A stretch of 64,000 bases of DNA from Pseudomonas entomophila (lineage in GTDB: Bacteria > Pseudomonadota > Gammaproteobacteria > Pseudomonadales > Pseudomonadaceae): contig NZ_CP063832.1 of the NCBI RefSeq assembly GCF_023277925.1, forward strand, positions 3,054,001 through 3,118,000. Reading direction: 5' to 3'. Positions within the stretch are counted from its first letter, which is position 1; each line of letters begins with the position of its first letter. Shown here piece after piece: positions 38,287-47,500 of the stretch. The translations under genes and the position numbers were made by a program. The notes beneath the pieces were generated by a model. That model made no database searches. It had not been told where the DNA came from and saw nothing but the letters and a program-made list of their open reading frames with translations.

Positions 38287-39777
38287 ATGCCTTCACCGTC
38301 CGCCCTGTTTTCGCAACGCTCGCTGATCCTCGCCTTGCTGCTGTTGCTGGCCTGCGGCTTCCTGGCCACCTCGCTGCTGAGCTACTACGCCTCGCGCGGG
38401 GCGATCCGCGACGGCATCGTCAACACCGAGCTGCCACTGACGTCCGACACCGTCTATTCGGAAATCCAGAAGGATTTGATCCGCCCGGTGCTGATCTCGT
38501 CGATGATGGCCCAAGACACCTTCCTGCGTGACTGGGTGCTGGGCGGCGAGCAGGACAGCCAGCGCATCACCCGCTTCCTGGGTGAGGTGATGGGCAGCCA
38601 GGACACCTGCACCAGCTTCTTCGTCTCCGACCGCAGCCTCACCTACTACCAGGCCAAGGGCGTGCTCAAGCAGGTCAGGCCCGACAGCTGGCGCGACACC
38701 TGGTACTTCCGCCTGCGCCAATCCAGCAAACCCTACGAAATCAACGTCGACCTGGACATGGCCAACCAGGACAAGCTCACGGTGTTCATCAACCATCGGG
38801 TGCTCGACTACCAGCAGCGCTTCATCGGCGCGGTGGGCGTGGGGCTGAGCGTGGAGTCTTTGGTGCGCCTGATCGACGACTACCAGCGCCGCTACCAGCG
38901 CGCGGTGCTGTTCGCCGACGCCCAGGGCAAGGTGCTGTTGACCGGCTCCGACGGGGGCCCCCACGGCCTGCGCGCCGGCCAGCAACTGAGCGACAGCAAC
39001 CAATGGCAGGATCTGCTCGCGCACCTGCCAACACCCGCCGAAGGCAGCCACGAGTACCACGACAACGACGGCCACAGCCACTTTCTCAATGTGCGCCTGT
39101 TACCGGAGCTGGGCTGGTACCTGCTGGTGGACAAGCGCGAGAGCGGCGCCCTGGACCGCATTCGCCAGTCGCTGTACCTGAACCTGGCGATCTGCGCGAT
39201 GATCACCCTGGTGGTGCTGTCGCTGCTCAACGCCATGATCAAGCGCCACCAGGACAACGCAGCCGCGCTGGCCACCCTCGACAGCCTCACCGGCCTGCCC
39301 AACCGCCGCAGCTTCGACCTGCTGGCCGGCCAGGCGCTGGTCGAGGCCCAGCGCGACAACGCGCCACTGGTCGCCCTGCTGATCGACCTGGACCACTTCA
39401 AGGCGCTCAACGACACCCATGGTCACCTGGCCGGCGACGAAGTGCTGCGCCAATTCGCCACTGTGCTGCAGGGCAGCCTGCGCCAGTCCGATATACTCTG
39501 CCGCTGGGGCGGCGAGGAGTTCGTCGTGCTGCTGCGCGAAGCCCACGGGCGCCAGGCCATCGAGGTGGCGGAAAAGATCCGCCGGCGCACCGAGCAACTG
39601 ATCTTCAGCTACAACGAGCAGCCGCTGCGCCTGACCGCCAGCATCGGCTTGTCCAGCTTGCAGCGCGAAGACACCCTGCACAGCCTGCTGACCCGCGCCG
39701 ACCATGCCCTTTATCGTGCCAAGCAGAGCGGCCGCAACCGCGTCTGCAGCGAACTGCCCGGAACCGACCATGACTGA
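38287..39777 (+). CDS. diguanylate cyclase with periplasmic dCache-like sensor
   Basis: The 496-residue protein has a first membrane helix (LILALLLLLACGFLATSLLSYYA), a periplasmic Cache-type domain, a second helix (LAICAMITLVVLSLLNAMI) and a GGDEF domain with an intact GGEEF active site (CRWGGEEFVVLLREA). An RxxD inhibitory site (RQSD) precedes it, so product feedback is likely. It makes c-di-GMP in response to an unknown external ligand. No EAL domain is fused. Its end overlaps the CWC gene by eight bases. Confidence 0.92.
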   Translation: MPSPSALFSQRSLILALLLLLACGFLATSLLSYYASRGAIRDGIVNTELPLTSDTVYSEIQKDLIRPVLISSMMAQDTFLRDWVLGGEQDSQRITRFLGEVMGSQDTCTSFFVSDRSLTYYQAKGVLKQVRPDSWRDTWYFRLRQSSKPYEINVDLDMANQDKLTVFINHRVLDYQQRFIGAVGVGLSVESLVRLIDDYQRRYQRAVLFADAQGKVLLTGSDGGPHGLRAGQQLSDSNQWQDLLAHLPTPAEGSHEYHDNDGHSHFLNVRLLPELGWYLLVDKRESGALDRIRQSLYLNLAICAMITLVVLSLLNAMIKRHQDNAAALATLDSLTGLPNRRSFDLLAGQALVEAQRDNAPLVALLIDLDHFKALNDTHGHLAGDEVLRQFATVLQGSLRQSDILCRWGGEEFVVLLREAHGRQAIEVAEKIRRRTEQLIFSYNEQPLRLTASIGLSSLQREDTLHSLLTRADHALYRAKQSGRNRVCSELPGTDHD

Positions 39778-39991
39778 CCCCCAGCGCTGCCCCGCCTGCG
39801 GCGCCGCCAACCGATGCGGCCTGGCCGACCCACGCAGCGCCACCCAGGGATGCTGGTGCTTCAACGTGAGCATCGACCCCGCCATCCTCGAGGCACTGCC
39901 GGCCGCGTTGCGCGACACAGCCTGCCTGTGCCCGCGCTGCGCGGCAGTGGACGAACAACTCAAGGCAGCGCGAACACCCGTGATCCGCTAG
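39770..39991 (+). CDS. cysteine-rich CWC-family protein
   Basis: The 73-residue protein holds the CWC pattern: CPACGAANRCG near the N-terminus, a central GCWCFNV and a C-terminal CLCPRCA. The cysteines likely bind zinc. Function is unknown. It overlaps the cyclase gene and precedes rsuA by 32 bp. Confidence 0.85.
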   Translation: MTDPQRCPACGAANRCGLADPRSATQGCWCFNVSIDPAILEALPAALRDTACLCPRCAAVDEQLKAARTPVIR

Positions 39992-40023
39992 ACTGCGCGC
40001 CGATTTCCCACGACCTTCCCGCC

Positions 40024-40716
40024 ATGCGCCTCGACCGATTCCTCGGCAACCTGCCCTGCTACAACCGCCAGCAAGTGCGCCTGCTACTGGCGAACCGGCG
40101 CGTGCGCGTGGACGGCGAAGTGGCAAGCGATCCACTGCATGACGTGCGTGAATTCAGTCGTGTCGAGGTGGACGATCAGCTGCTGCAGGCCGGACGCCCC
40201 GCTCGCTACCTGATGCTGCACAAGCCTGCTGGATATGTCAGCGCCACCCGCGACCCACAGCACCCCACGGTGCTCGACCTGTTACCCGCCGAACTGCGCG
40301 AAGACCTGCATATTGCCGGGCGTCTGGACTACAACACCACCGGCCTGATGATCCTGACCAATGACGGCCAGTGGTCGCGACGGCTGACCCAGCCGCGCAC
40401 CAAGCTGCCGAAGATCTACCGCGTGCAGACCGAAGACGAAATCGGCGCACATTACGTCGACAAGTTCCGCGAAGGGTTCTACTTCGCCTTCGAAGACCTC
40501 ACCACCCTGCCCGCCCAGCTGGTCATCCTCGGCCCCCGCGAAGCCAGGCTAGCGATCGTCGAAGGGCGTTATCACCAGGTGAAGCGGATGTTCGGGTACT
40601 TCCAGAACAAGGTGGTGGGGTTGCACCGGGAACGCATGGGCACCATCGCGCTGGATCCGGGGTTGGCGCCGGGTGAGTTCAGGGCGCTCACGGCCGAAGA
40701 GACCAATTCGGTATAA
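40024..40716 (+). CDS. rsuA: 16S rRNA pseudouridine(516) synthase
   Basis: The 230-residue RsuA/RluB-family enzyme has an N-terminal S4 domain (RLDRFLGNLPCYNRQQVRLLLANRRVRVDG) and the catalytic Asp in GRLDYNTTGLMILTNDG, with EGRYHQVKRMF near the end. Family and size fit RsuA; RluE/F-like specificity cannot be excluded. Start at 40024; upstream in-frame codons belong to the CWC gene overlap. Confidence 0.88.
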   Translation: MRLDRFLGNLPCYNRQQVRLLLANRRVRVDGEVASDPLHDVREFSRVEVDDQLLQAGRPARYLMLHKPAGYVSATRDPQHPTVLDLLPAELREDLHIAGRLDYNTTGLMILTNDGQWSRRLTQPRTKLPKIYRVQTEDEIGAHYVDKFREGFYFAFEDLTTLPAQLVILGPREARLAIVEGRYHQVKRMFGYFQNKVVGLHRERMGTIALDPGLAPGEFRALTAEETNSV

Positions 40717-40754
40717 GACGCCTTTTCGAGCCTGGCTGCGCTGGCGCACAGGCT

Positions 40755-40838
40755 CTGTAGGAGCGGCCTTAGCCGCGATGCAGGCACCGTGGTTTGGCAC
40801 CCGCTTCGCGGGTGATCGCGGCTGAAGCCGCTCCTACA
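40755..40838. repeat. REP pair, last before the accessory region
   Basis: Inverted TGTAGGAGCGGCCTTAGCCG-type copies follow rsuA. No further REP is seen to the right in the remaining 23 kb. Confidence 0.85.
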
Positions 40839-41200
40839 AAGGTGGGATCAGGGCAATGGGCCAGATTGTGCGAAGAAACCGCCACACGACCACCGAGCCC
40901 TGCGCGTCACATTTTTCCCCGAACGGCACTTGCGCGATCCGCTCCCCACTGCTTGAATCGAATCGTCAGTCTGCAAGTGACCAGCAAGTCACACCGCAGA
41001 TCGGACGCCCTTTGCCGGCCACCCAGCGCTTCGACGCCCTGGGGCACGGCAAATCGCCCGCAACAACAATACCGTCGACACACGCGTCAAGGATCGACAC
41101 AAGGGCCCACCGGTTTCTCTTCCAGGCAAATGCCTACCTGTCATAAAGAACGTGCACCCTAGGTGACGCGAATACCCTTTTTGCGCCAGGAGTCGATGAC
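40839..41200. other. rsuA-phaG intergenic region
   Basis: The 362 bp hold no convincing gene; short open frames in two phases overlap one another and lack ribosome sites. It should contain the phaG promoter, which I could not place. Confidence 0.5.
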
Positions 41201-42085
41201 ATGAGGCCAGAAATCGCTGTACTTGATATCCAAGGGCAGTACCGGGTTTACACGGAGTTCCATCGCGCGCAAGGCGCCGAGAAGACGATCATTCTGATCA
41301 ATGGCTCGTTGGCCACCACCGCGTCCTTCGCCCAGACGGTGCGCAACCTGCACCCGCAATTCAACGTGGTGCTGTACGACCAGCCCTACGCGGGCAAGTC
41401 CAAGCCCCACAACCGCCAGGAGCGCCTGCTCACCAAGGAGACCGAGGCACACATCCTCCTCGAGCTGATCGAGCGCTTCCAGGCCGACCACGTGCTGTCG
41501 TTCTCCTGGGGCGGCGCCTGCACGCTGCTGGCGCTGGCGCACCAGCCGCGGCGGGTGAGGAAGGCCATCGTCAGTTCGTTCTCGCCGGTGATCAACGCGC
41601 CGATGCGCGACTACCTGGATCGCGGTTGCCAGTACCTGGCCGCCTGTGACCGCTACCAGGTGGGCAACTTGGTCAACGACACCATCGGCAAGTACCTGCC
41701 GTCGCTGTTCAAGCGTTTCAACTACCGCCACGTCAGCAGCCTGGACAGCCACGAGTACGCACAGATGCTCTTCCACATCAACCAGGTGCTCGACCACGAC
41801 CTGGAGCGGGCGCTGAAGGCGGCGCGCAACATAGACATCCCGGTGCTGTTCATCAACGGTGACCGCGACGAGTACACCACGGTCAAGGATGCCCGCCAGT
41901 TCGCCCAACATGTGGGGCAAAGCCACTTCAGCGTGATCCGAGAGGCCGGCCACTTCCTCGACATGGAGCACAAGGGCGCCTGCGAGGATACCCGCTCGGC
42001 CATGCTAGGTTTCCTCAAGCCGACCGTGCGCGAGGCCCGTCAACGCTGTACACCCGTACATGCGCAGCATGCACTGGCCATCTGA
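41201..42085 (+). CDS. phaG: (R)-3-hydroxyacyl-ACP:CoA transacylase/thioesterase PhaG
   Basis: The 294-residue alpha/beta-hydrolase matches the remembered P. putida PhaG from end to end (RPEIAVLDIQGQYRVYTEF, LINGSLATTASFAQTVRNL, FSWGGACTLLALAHQPR, FINGDRDEYTTVKDARQF). PhaG diverts fatty-acid synthesis intermediates to medium-chain polyhydroxyalkanoate; the related RhlA serves rhamnolipids. It is a monocistronic core gene just upstream of the tRNA-Gly locus. Confidence 0.93.
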   Translation: MRPEIAVLDIQGQYRVYTEFHRAQGAEKTIILINGSLATTASFAQTVRNLHPQFNVVLYDQPYAGKSKPHNRQERLLTKETEAHILLELIERFQADHVLSFSWGGACTLLALAHQPRRVRKAIVSSFSPVINAPMRDYLDRGCQYLAACDRYQVGNLVNDTIGKYLPSLFKRFNYRHVSSLDSHEYAQMLFHINQVLDHDLERALKAARNIDIPVLFINGDRDEYTTVKDARQFAQHVGQSHFSVIREAGHFLDMEHKGACEDTRSAMLGFLKPTVREARQRCTPVHAQHALAI

Positions 42086-42199
42086 GCGCATCGGCGTCCT
42101 GTGGGCCTTGAGACCCGTGGGCTACAGGCCGCCGACAGGCTTTTTATAACCTTGGGCTTCTAATCCGGGAGGGGTTATGGTAAAAAGTCGGGCGCAAAC

Positions 42200-42253
42200 G
42201 CGGGTATAGTTTAGTGGCAAAACGAAAGCTTCCCAAGCTTTAGTTGAGGGTTC
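42200..42253 (+). pseudogene. 3'-degenerate tRNA-Gly copy
   Basis: The first 54 bases match the intact tRNA-Gly at 42295 except for two changes, which form a compensated pair in the anticodon stem (G-C to A-T). The anticodon loop TTCCCAA is kept. After GAGGGTTC the T-arm and 3' acceptor strand are replaced by unrelated sequence, so no cloverleaf can close. It looks like a scar of tandem duplication or of integration at a tRNA 3' end. Confidence 0.75.
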
Positions 42254-42294
42254 TTATAGGACTCGCCATTTTGTGACCAAGCGTCTGATGCAAA

Positions 42295-42368
42295 GCGGGT
42301 ATAGTTTAGTGGCAAAACGGAAGCTTCCCAAGCTTCAGTTGAGGGTTCGATTCCCTCTACCCGCTCCA
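42295..42368 (+). tRNA. tRNA-Gly (anticodon CCC)
   Basis: A full cloverleaf can be drawn: acceptor GCGGGTA/TACCCGC, D-arm GTTT/AAAC, anticodon stem GAAGC/GCTTC with loop TTCCCAA (CCC), T-arm GAGGG/CCCTC with loop TTCGATT, discriminator T and an encoded CCA. tRNA-Gly(CCC) genes are known integration sites for elements such as ICEclc. The accessory region begins directly downstream. Confidence 0.95.
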
Positions 42369-42954
42369 TCTCCAACCCCCGAAATACGCGGCCTCCAGCC
42401 CAGAATCCACCCCCCCAAATCTCCTCATAATCACAAGAATCCCACCTTGTGAGTAGCCCCCTGCACCCCTCAATTCTCACCAGAACTCTCGATTTCTGTG
42501 ACCATAGGAAAGTCCCGCTACAAGCATCCTAGCTACGGGGTGCGGCCTTGCCACACCACCACACCAGCTTCCCTCGCAAGCGCGAAAACCGCACCCAACC
42601 CCCTCCCCTGATACCCCCTCATGAATGCGCCGTGATGGCGCCCAGTCACGCCAGAAAGCATCCACACAACATCAACACACCCTCGAACCAACCCTACAAA
42701 TCCACCAGGCGCACGAACACCCTTCATCTCAAGCTAGAGATCAAGGAAGAATAGGAAAATCGAATAAAGGAATAAGATGGCTAATTTATAGCCAAAAAAG
42801 GAATAACAAAGAACAAAAACAGAATGTATAGTGCTCGGCAGAACCTTATACCTAAATCAAGCCCCAGTGTCAATATATGCTTAATTATTTTTCACCACCG
42901 AAGACTCTTAACCACCATCACCGAACCGCTCCCTGCATTCGGTTGCCAGGGAGG
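42369..42954. other. junction region between tRNA-Gly and the recombinase operon
   Basis: About 590 bp without a clear gene. From roughly 42720 base composition drops sharply. It contains a hairpin GGCTA-ATTTA-TAGCC at 42779-42793 followed by six A, two copies of AAAGGAATAA (42766 and 42797 area), and at 42829-42867 a stretch resembling the right-hand end repeats (TAGTG, GCA, CTTAT, TAAAT, CCCA in order). This may be the left end of the mobile element. Confidence 0.5.
42829..42867. repeat. possible left end of the recombinase element
   Basis: TAGTGCTCGGCA..CTTATACCTAAAT..CCCA shares an ordered set of short blocks with the two repeats at 50720 and 51936, in the same orientation, but with gaps. 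Chance similarity cannot be ruled out. Confidence 0.3.
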
Positions 42955-43182
42955 ATGCCTCCGGTGAGGGCCGCAGACCACCTGGAGCTCTGTGATTGCA
43001 TCAAGGGTTGCGCCCTGGTAGCAGAAGCCGATCTCCGCACGAGTGCTCCTCTTGAGGCTAACGACACCTTCGCCTTCCCTAGCTTGGAACCGTCACCAGG
43101 CCAGCGTGCAGAGTCAGCATCATCAGGCTACCTCTACCAGGTGCTTGGCGCGATGCCCGCTAGCGGGATGACCACCGCATGA
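42955..43182 (+). CDS. possible small leader gene coupled to the first recombinase
   Basis: A 75-codon frame beginning MPPVRAADHLELCDCIKG ends in ATGA shared with the recombinase start at 43179. Its start codon sits in the loop of a GGAGG-ATG-CCTCC hairpin, so the ribosome site and the first codons are mutually paired. The frame continues upstream to 42877 without a ribosome site. No similarity recognised; it may be a translated leader rather than a working protein. Confidence 0.35.
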   Translation: MPPVRAADHLELCDCIKGCALVAEADLRTSAPLEANDTFAFPSLEPSPGQRAESASSGYLYQVLGAMPASGMTTA

Positions 43183-44558
43183 AGAACGTGCTCTACGTGG
43201 TTGCCGGCTACCCTCGACTCTACGACTTAACCACAGGTGAGCCAATTGAGGCGTTTAATACTCACTCGGACTACATCTGCAACCAGATTAGACAAACATT
43301 TTCTAGCGATACACCTGAGCAATACACTAGAAACCTGGCTCGTTTTTTTGATTTCAGTTATGAAACCGGAGTAATGGGTTCCTCCCCGCTTAAAGAAGAA
43401 GCCGCCATTAAAACAATTTACCTTTACTACGACTTCTTAATAAATGGCGCCGAAAGCCAAGACTACGTAATCCGCAAAGCCGCCATATCACTCCAACACA
43501 AGCCTGTATCGTGCGTCAGCGCAAATACCTACTTAGCACCAGTAAATGGTTTCCTACGTTTAGCACAGGTCAAGCTCAAAGATACTGCAAGGCTGCTGAA
43601 AATTCTTACAGGAAACAATGCATTCGATCATGTGAAGTCGCTACCTATACTAGAAGATAGAGAGCGTTCAAAAGCAGAGATGGATAGCATCCATAATAAA
43701 ACATTGAAGTACGACAGAGAGTCGGACACCTACAACAACCTGGCAGCAGGTGGAATTCGCGGTGGAAAAGTTCCAGGCAACAGCCTCCCCAAACACTTCC
43801 CCATTAACAAAATCCAGAGCTTCCTTAACGGAATTGAAGACCCAATGCATCGTTGCTGTGCGGCACTAATGGCAGCAGGAGGAGTGCGTCAATCCGAGCT
43901 TTGGGCGTTGAGGATTGAGGACATTGATGAGATTGCACGAACCATAAAGATTGAAGACCCGAATTTCCATCGAAACCCAAGCGGTGCACAGGCTCATAAG
44001 AAACTAGCCTACAAAGGCCGCACCACTGCGGCACTTGTGCTATTCGAACCATTCAAGGCGACGTTCTATGAGTCACTTTCAGAATACCTGGCTGTAAGGC
44101 CAAATTCTTCAAGTGACTATTTATTTGTTTCAAATTCAAAACAAACCTACGGCATGCCATTGCTTACATGCCAACAACCAAACACAACCAACAAGTTATT
44201 CAATAGATCCTTGAAGAAGGCTCAGAAAAGACTATGGCCGAACGAGAGCCAGGATGAAATCTTTACCTCCCACAGTCTGAGGCACTTCTATGGAGTCTGG
44301 GCCAGAAACTTTGTCTACATCCCAGGCCGACCAACTATTGGTCTTGAGCTAGCTGAAATCCAAGTATTGATGGGCCACAAGGACATCAAGACGACAGCAA
44401 TGTATGCCAAACTCTCAGAGGAAAACATAATTGCTGAAATCGAAATAGCCGAACGAAACAAGATGTACCTGGAAACAAACCAGGACATAAATGAGATTCG
44501 AGCTGCAGTATATATCGAATTAGGCAACGAGCTTAAATCCCGGATGAGAAATGATTAA
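43179..44558 (+). CDS. gmtY: tyrosine recombinase, GmtY-like (Gamma-Mobile-Trio)
   Basis: The 459-residue protein is a tyrosine recombinase with a complete catalytic set: R237 (GGVRQSELWALRI), H365-R368 (HSLRHFYGVW), H400 (LMGHKDIKTT) and Y409. The N-terminal ~210 residues would be the core-binding/SAM-like part. It leads a tight operon with a second, much larger tyrosine recombinase (8-bp overlap) and a small HTH/coiled-coil protein, the order described for GMT islands. The GMT name is recalled from the family layout and not verified; a Tn554-like recombinase is the alternative. AT-rich codon use sets it apart from the core genes. Confidence 0.8.
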   Translation: MKNVLYVVAGYPRLYDLTTGEPIEAFNTHSDYICNQIRQTFSSDTPEQYTRNLARFFDFSYETGVMGSSPLKEEAAIKTIYLYYDFLINGAESQDYVIRKAAISLQHKPVSCVSANTYLAPVNGFLRLAQVKLKDTARLLKILTGNNAFDHVKSLPILEDRERSKAEMDSIHNKTLKYDRESDTYNNLAAGGIRGGKVPGNSLPKHFPINKIQSFLNGIEDPMHRCCAALMAAGGVRQSELWALRIEDIDEIARTIKIEDPNFHRNPSGAQAHKKLAYKGRTTAALVLFEPFKATFYESLSEYLAVRPNSSSDYLFVSNSKQTYGMPLLTCQQPNTTNKLFNRSLKKAQKRLWPNESQDEIFTSHSLRHFYGVWARNFVYIPGRPTIGLELAEIQVLMGHKDIKTTAMYAKLSEENIIAEIEIAERNKMYLETNQDINEIRAAVYIELGNELKSRMRND

Positions 44559-47500
44559 CTACGGCACGAAAGTCGAAACACTTGACTCTACCAATATTAG
44601 CCTAGAAATGGGAGAGGCACTATCAGCCCTTTCCAAATGGACTAAAAATGAAATTGGTGTAAATTTCAGATACGACCCAGAATCTAAAAGTGCCCAGGCC
44701 AGAAGCCGCTTCGCCCTACAAGGCATCGAAATTCATAGATCTCTTTATGATTTCACTCATGAAGAGATGCACATCATGTACAAGCTCTGTATCAAAAAAG
44801 CTAGCGAGCGTACTGAAATTTCGGGCCTGTACAGAAAACTTATGGGCTTTTCACCAAAAATCTTCGAAGACGCCTTAGGGTTGAGAGTTCCATTTCGTGC
44901 CATGTTCGTACTGCTTTGGATTAAAGGCAAAGCGACTCTACCGTACACTTTCACCACTGAGGGTGTATTCCATAAATACCCAATACTTACTGAAGAGAGC
45001 AAAGGTTTCATTTATAACCTAGCCACCACTGCTCCTCAGACCATTAAACCGTCAAGGGTTTTCCAGTATCGCACCAACTGGCATTCCCCTGAGGAGGTGT
45101 CATTTGAAGAAGTGTGGGATGCCGCCCCGTTCATTAGCAAATCTACAGACCATGATAACAATGATTTTCGCTATCAAGCTTGGCTGAATGCATTCTCATC
45201 ACGACACCCCGAGCGAATAACACAAGAGCAAGTTTTTTATCTCGAGAAATATCAACAATTCTTGAGCGCTGATAAATCAACACTCAACTTTCCTGGCAAA
45301 CAAACTCAAACCTACAATGAGTTCAAGGAATACTATAATTGCACCCCCCACCAAGCTAAGGGGCTTTCCCGCGTAGAGCGTCAGCGCCAGAGGAGAAATA
45401 TTAGCCAGGAAAAAAAAGCGGTCAAGAAAGATCTTAATATCAAAGCAAAGTACAAGGAAGCAATCGACAGCTTCATTCAAAGTGGAGACGATTATAGCCC
45501 TGCGGAGCTTGCATTAGTTTTACGCAAAATACCGAAGTCACTAAAAGATTTCAGCTGGCTGAACAACAGTCACTATTACACTCGAGAGCATGTTGACCTT
45601 AACAAGGTTAGCAGCACCTGGATTGCTGCAAGCAAAATGTTCTTGGAGCACATTAAAAAAAACGGTGATTCGACTTCCACAAAGAAAACCAAAATCAAGA
45701 ACATAAACTTTCTTTTTGATTACTTGTTCTGTTATCTGCCCATTTGGTTTGAATGCAACCCTGATTCCCTGATAAGACTCCCTACATCAATATGCGAATT
45801 TGAGAGAGTTCTATTTTGGAACAACCATATAAGCGAGGATGACAAAAAAAGCTATTTGTTTAAATCAGCAGGAATCCCAGGCGACATATCCCTGCCGATC
45901 ACCGCCTGCCAATTTTACGACCAAGCGTATAGCAAAAAGACCAAGTCATCTTTTGTACTTCACATTTTCGAATTTTTTGAGTTCTGCCGAGCCAACCGAG
46001 TGCTACTTAACCAGGTAACTGGAAGCTCGATGGACGCCGAGTTTGCTAACCCGGTGAATCTTATAATCGACCGCACAGGCAGTGGCTCACGTGGGAGCAG
46101 CAATAAAGTCCCGCTACCGCTTGATTCAACACTGATCGCCAAATCCTATATTCAAGCCATCAACGATATAGGGGTTAATATTCGCACAAAGATACTTAAT
46201 AACGAAATTAGCGAAAGCCTAATTGAAAAAATAAAATCCCAAGAATGGATAACTCTCTCAGATCTTGGCCTAGATTATACTATCAAGATTCAGTCTTCAA
46301 TTGATGATTCTCTCGATATCCCTCTCACAAGAATTGTGAACGTGTATTCGTGGTATTTGGGGCGATATTCAAATATCAGCAATCCCATCTCAGTCCCATG
46401 GATGACCGTAGTCAGAATGCTGTCTATCGCCCTGTACACGGGATTGAGGATGCAGAACTGTCAATGGCTTGACATCAACACATTCGATCAATTTGTTCAA
46501 GGCTCTAACTATCCAATTCTCTCATCCTGCATGATATTTGTGAATACAGATAAAAACGGGAAAGAACGCCCCGCAGTGATATCAAGTGATGTGATGAACT
46601 CACTACTTGATGAAAAGGAGTTCCAAACCAATATTTTCACCAGACCAGTTACTCCTACGTTTTATGAAGGCGACCAAGACGACCCACAAGAATACGGGCC
46701 AATATATCCACTATTCAGAAGCCCTTGGGTGAGCTACAGCCAACCATTCTCAGATAACTCATACACATTGGTCTGGCCTAAGATCCTTAAAGGCATCGAA
46801 GAAGTTTATAATTCATTAGTACCACAAGACCGCCATCACACGTTCGTAAAGACTGGCGTCGATGGCAAACTCATGGCTATCCACACCCCCCACGCATTGC
46901 GAGCAACGTGGATCACGCACATGAAAATTTATGGGCACCTAGAGGTTTCCATTATTCAAGGACAGGTAGCACATGAAAATGAATATACGACCAACTATTA
47001 CGTAGTCCCTAATGCGAAAGAGCTTATGGAGCAGATAGATATTGCAAATGCCAAGGTGGCATCATCTGCCTGGAGCAGGCTGAAAGGTATCAAACAAGCA
47101 AATTCGCATCCTCAATCCGTCATTCCAAGGGAATGGGCTCACAATAGGGTAGCGTTAGCCAAAGACCAGAGTTTTATTAGCATTTCTTCCGCCATAATAG
47201 AGACGGAGGCTAGTGGAATAGAATTAATCGCTACTACTGCCAATGAGCCTGTAGCTTTTTTCACTCAGTGTGTCTGTGTCAAAAACGGCGAATGCCCCAA
47301 ACAGCTGATTGCTTTCACTGGCCGTGAGCGTGTATGTGGGCTCTGCCCCATTGCCGTATTTGGTGTCGACCATTTGCCTGGTATCAACTGCATTATGAGG
47401 CGTTTGGCAGGTAGGTCAGAGCAGCTGATTCAGCAGCTCAAGAAGCTCAAGGCCAGTGACGCTAGCCCCGAGGAAATCGAGTATGTCCATCACGACTTGA

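Noticed and set aside
40856-41162. Two overlapping small plus-strand frames before phaG
   Set aside because: No ribosome site, no family resemblance, and the two frames overlap each other.
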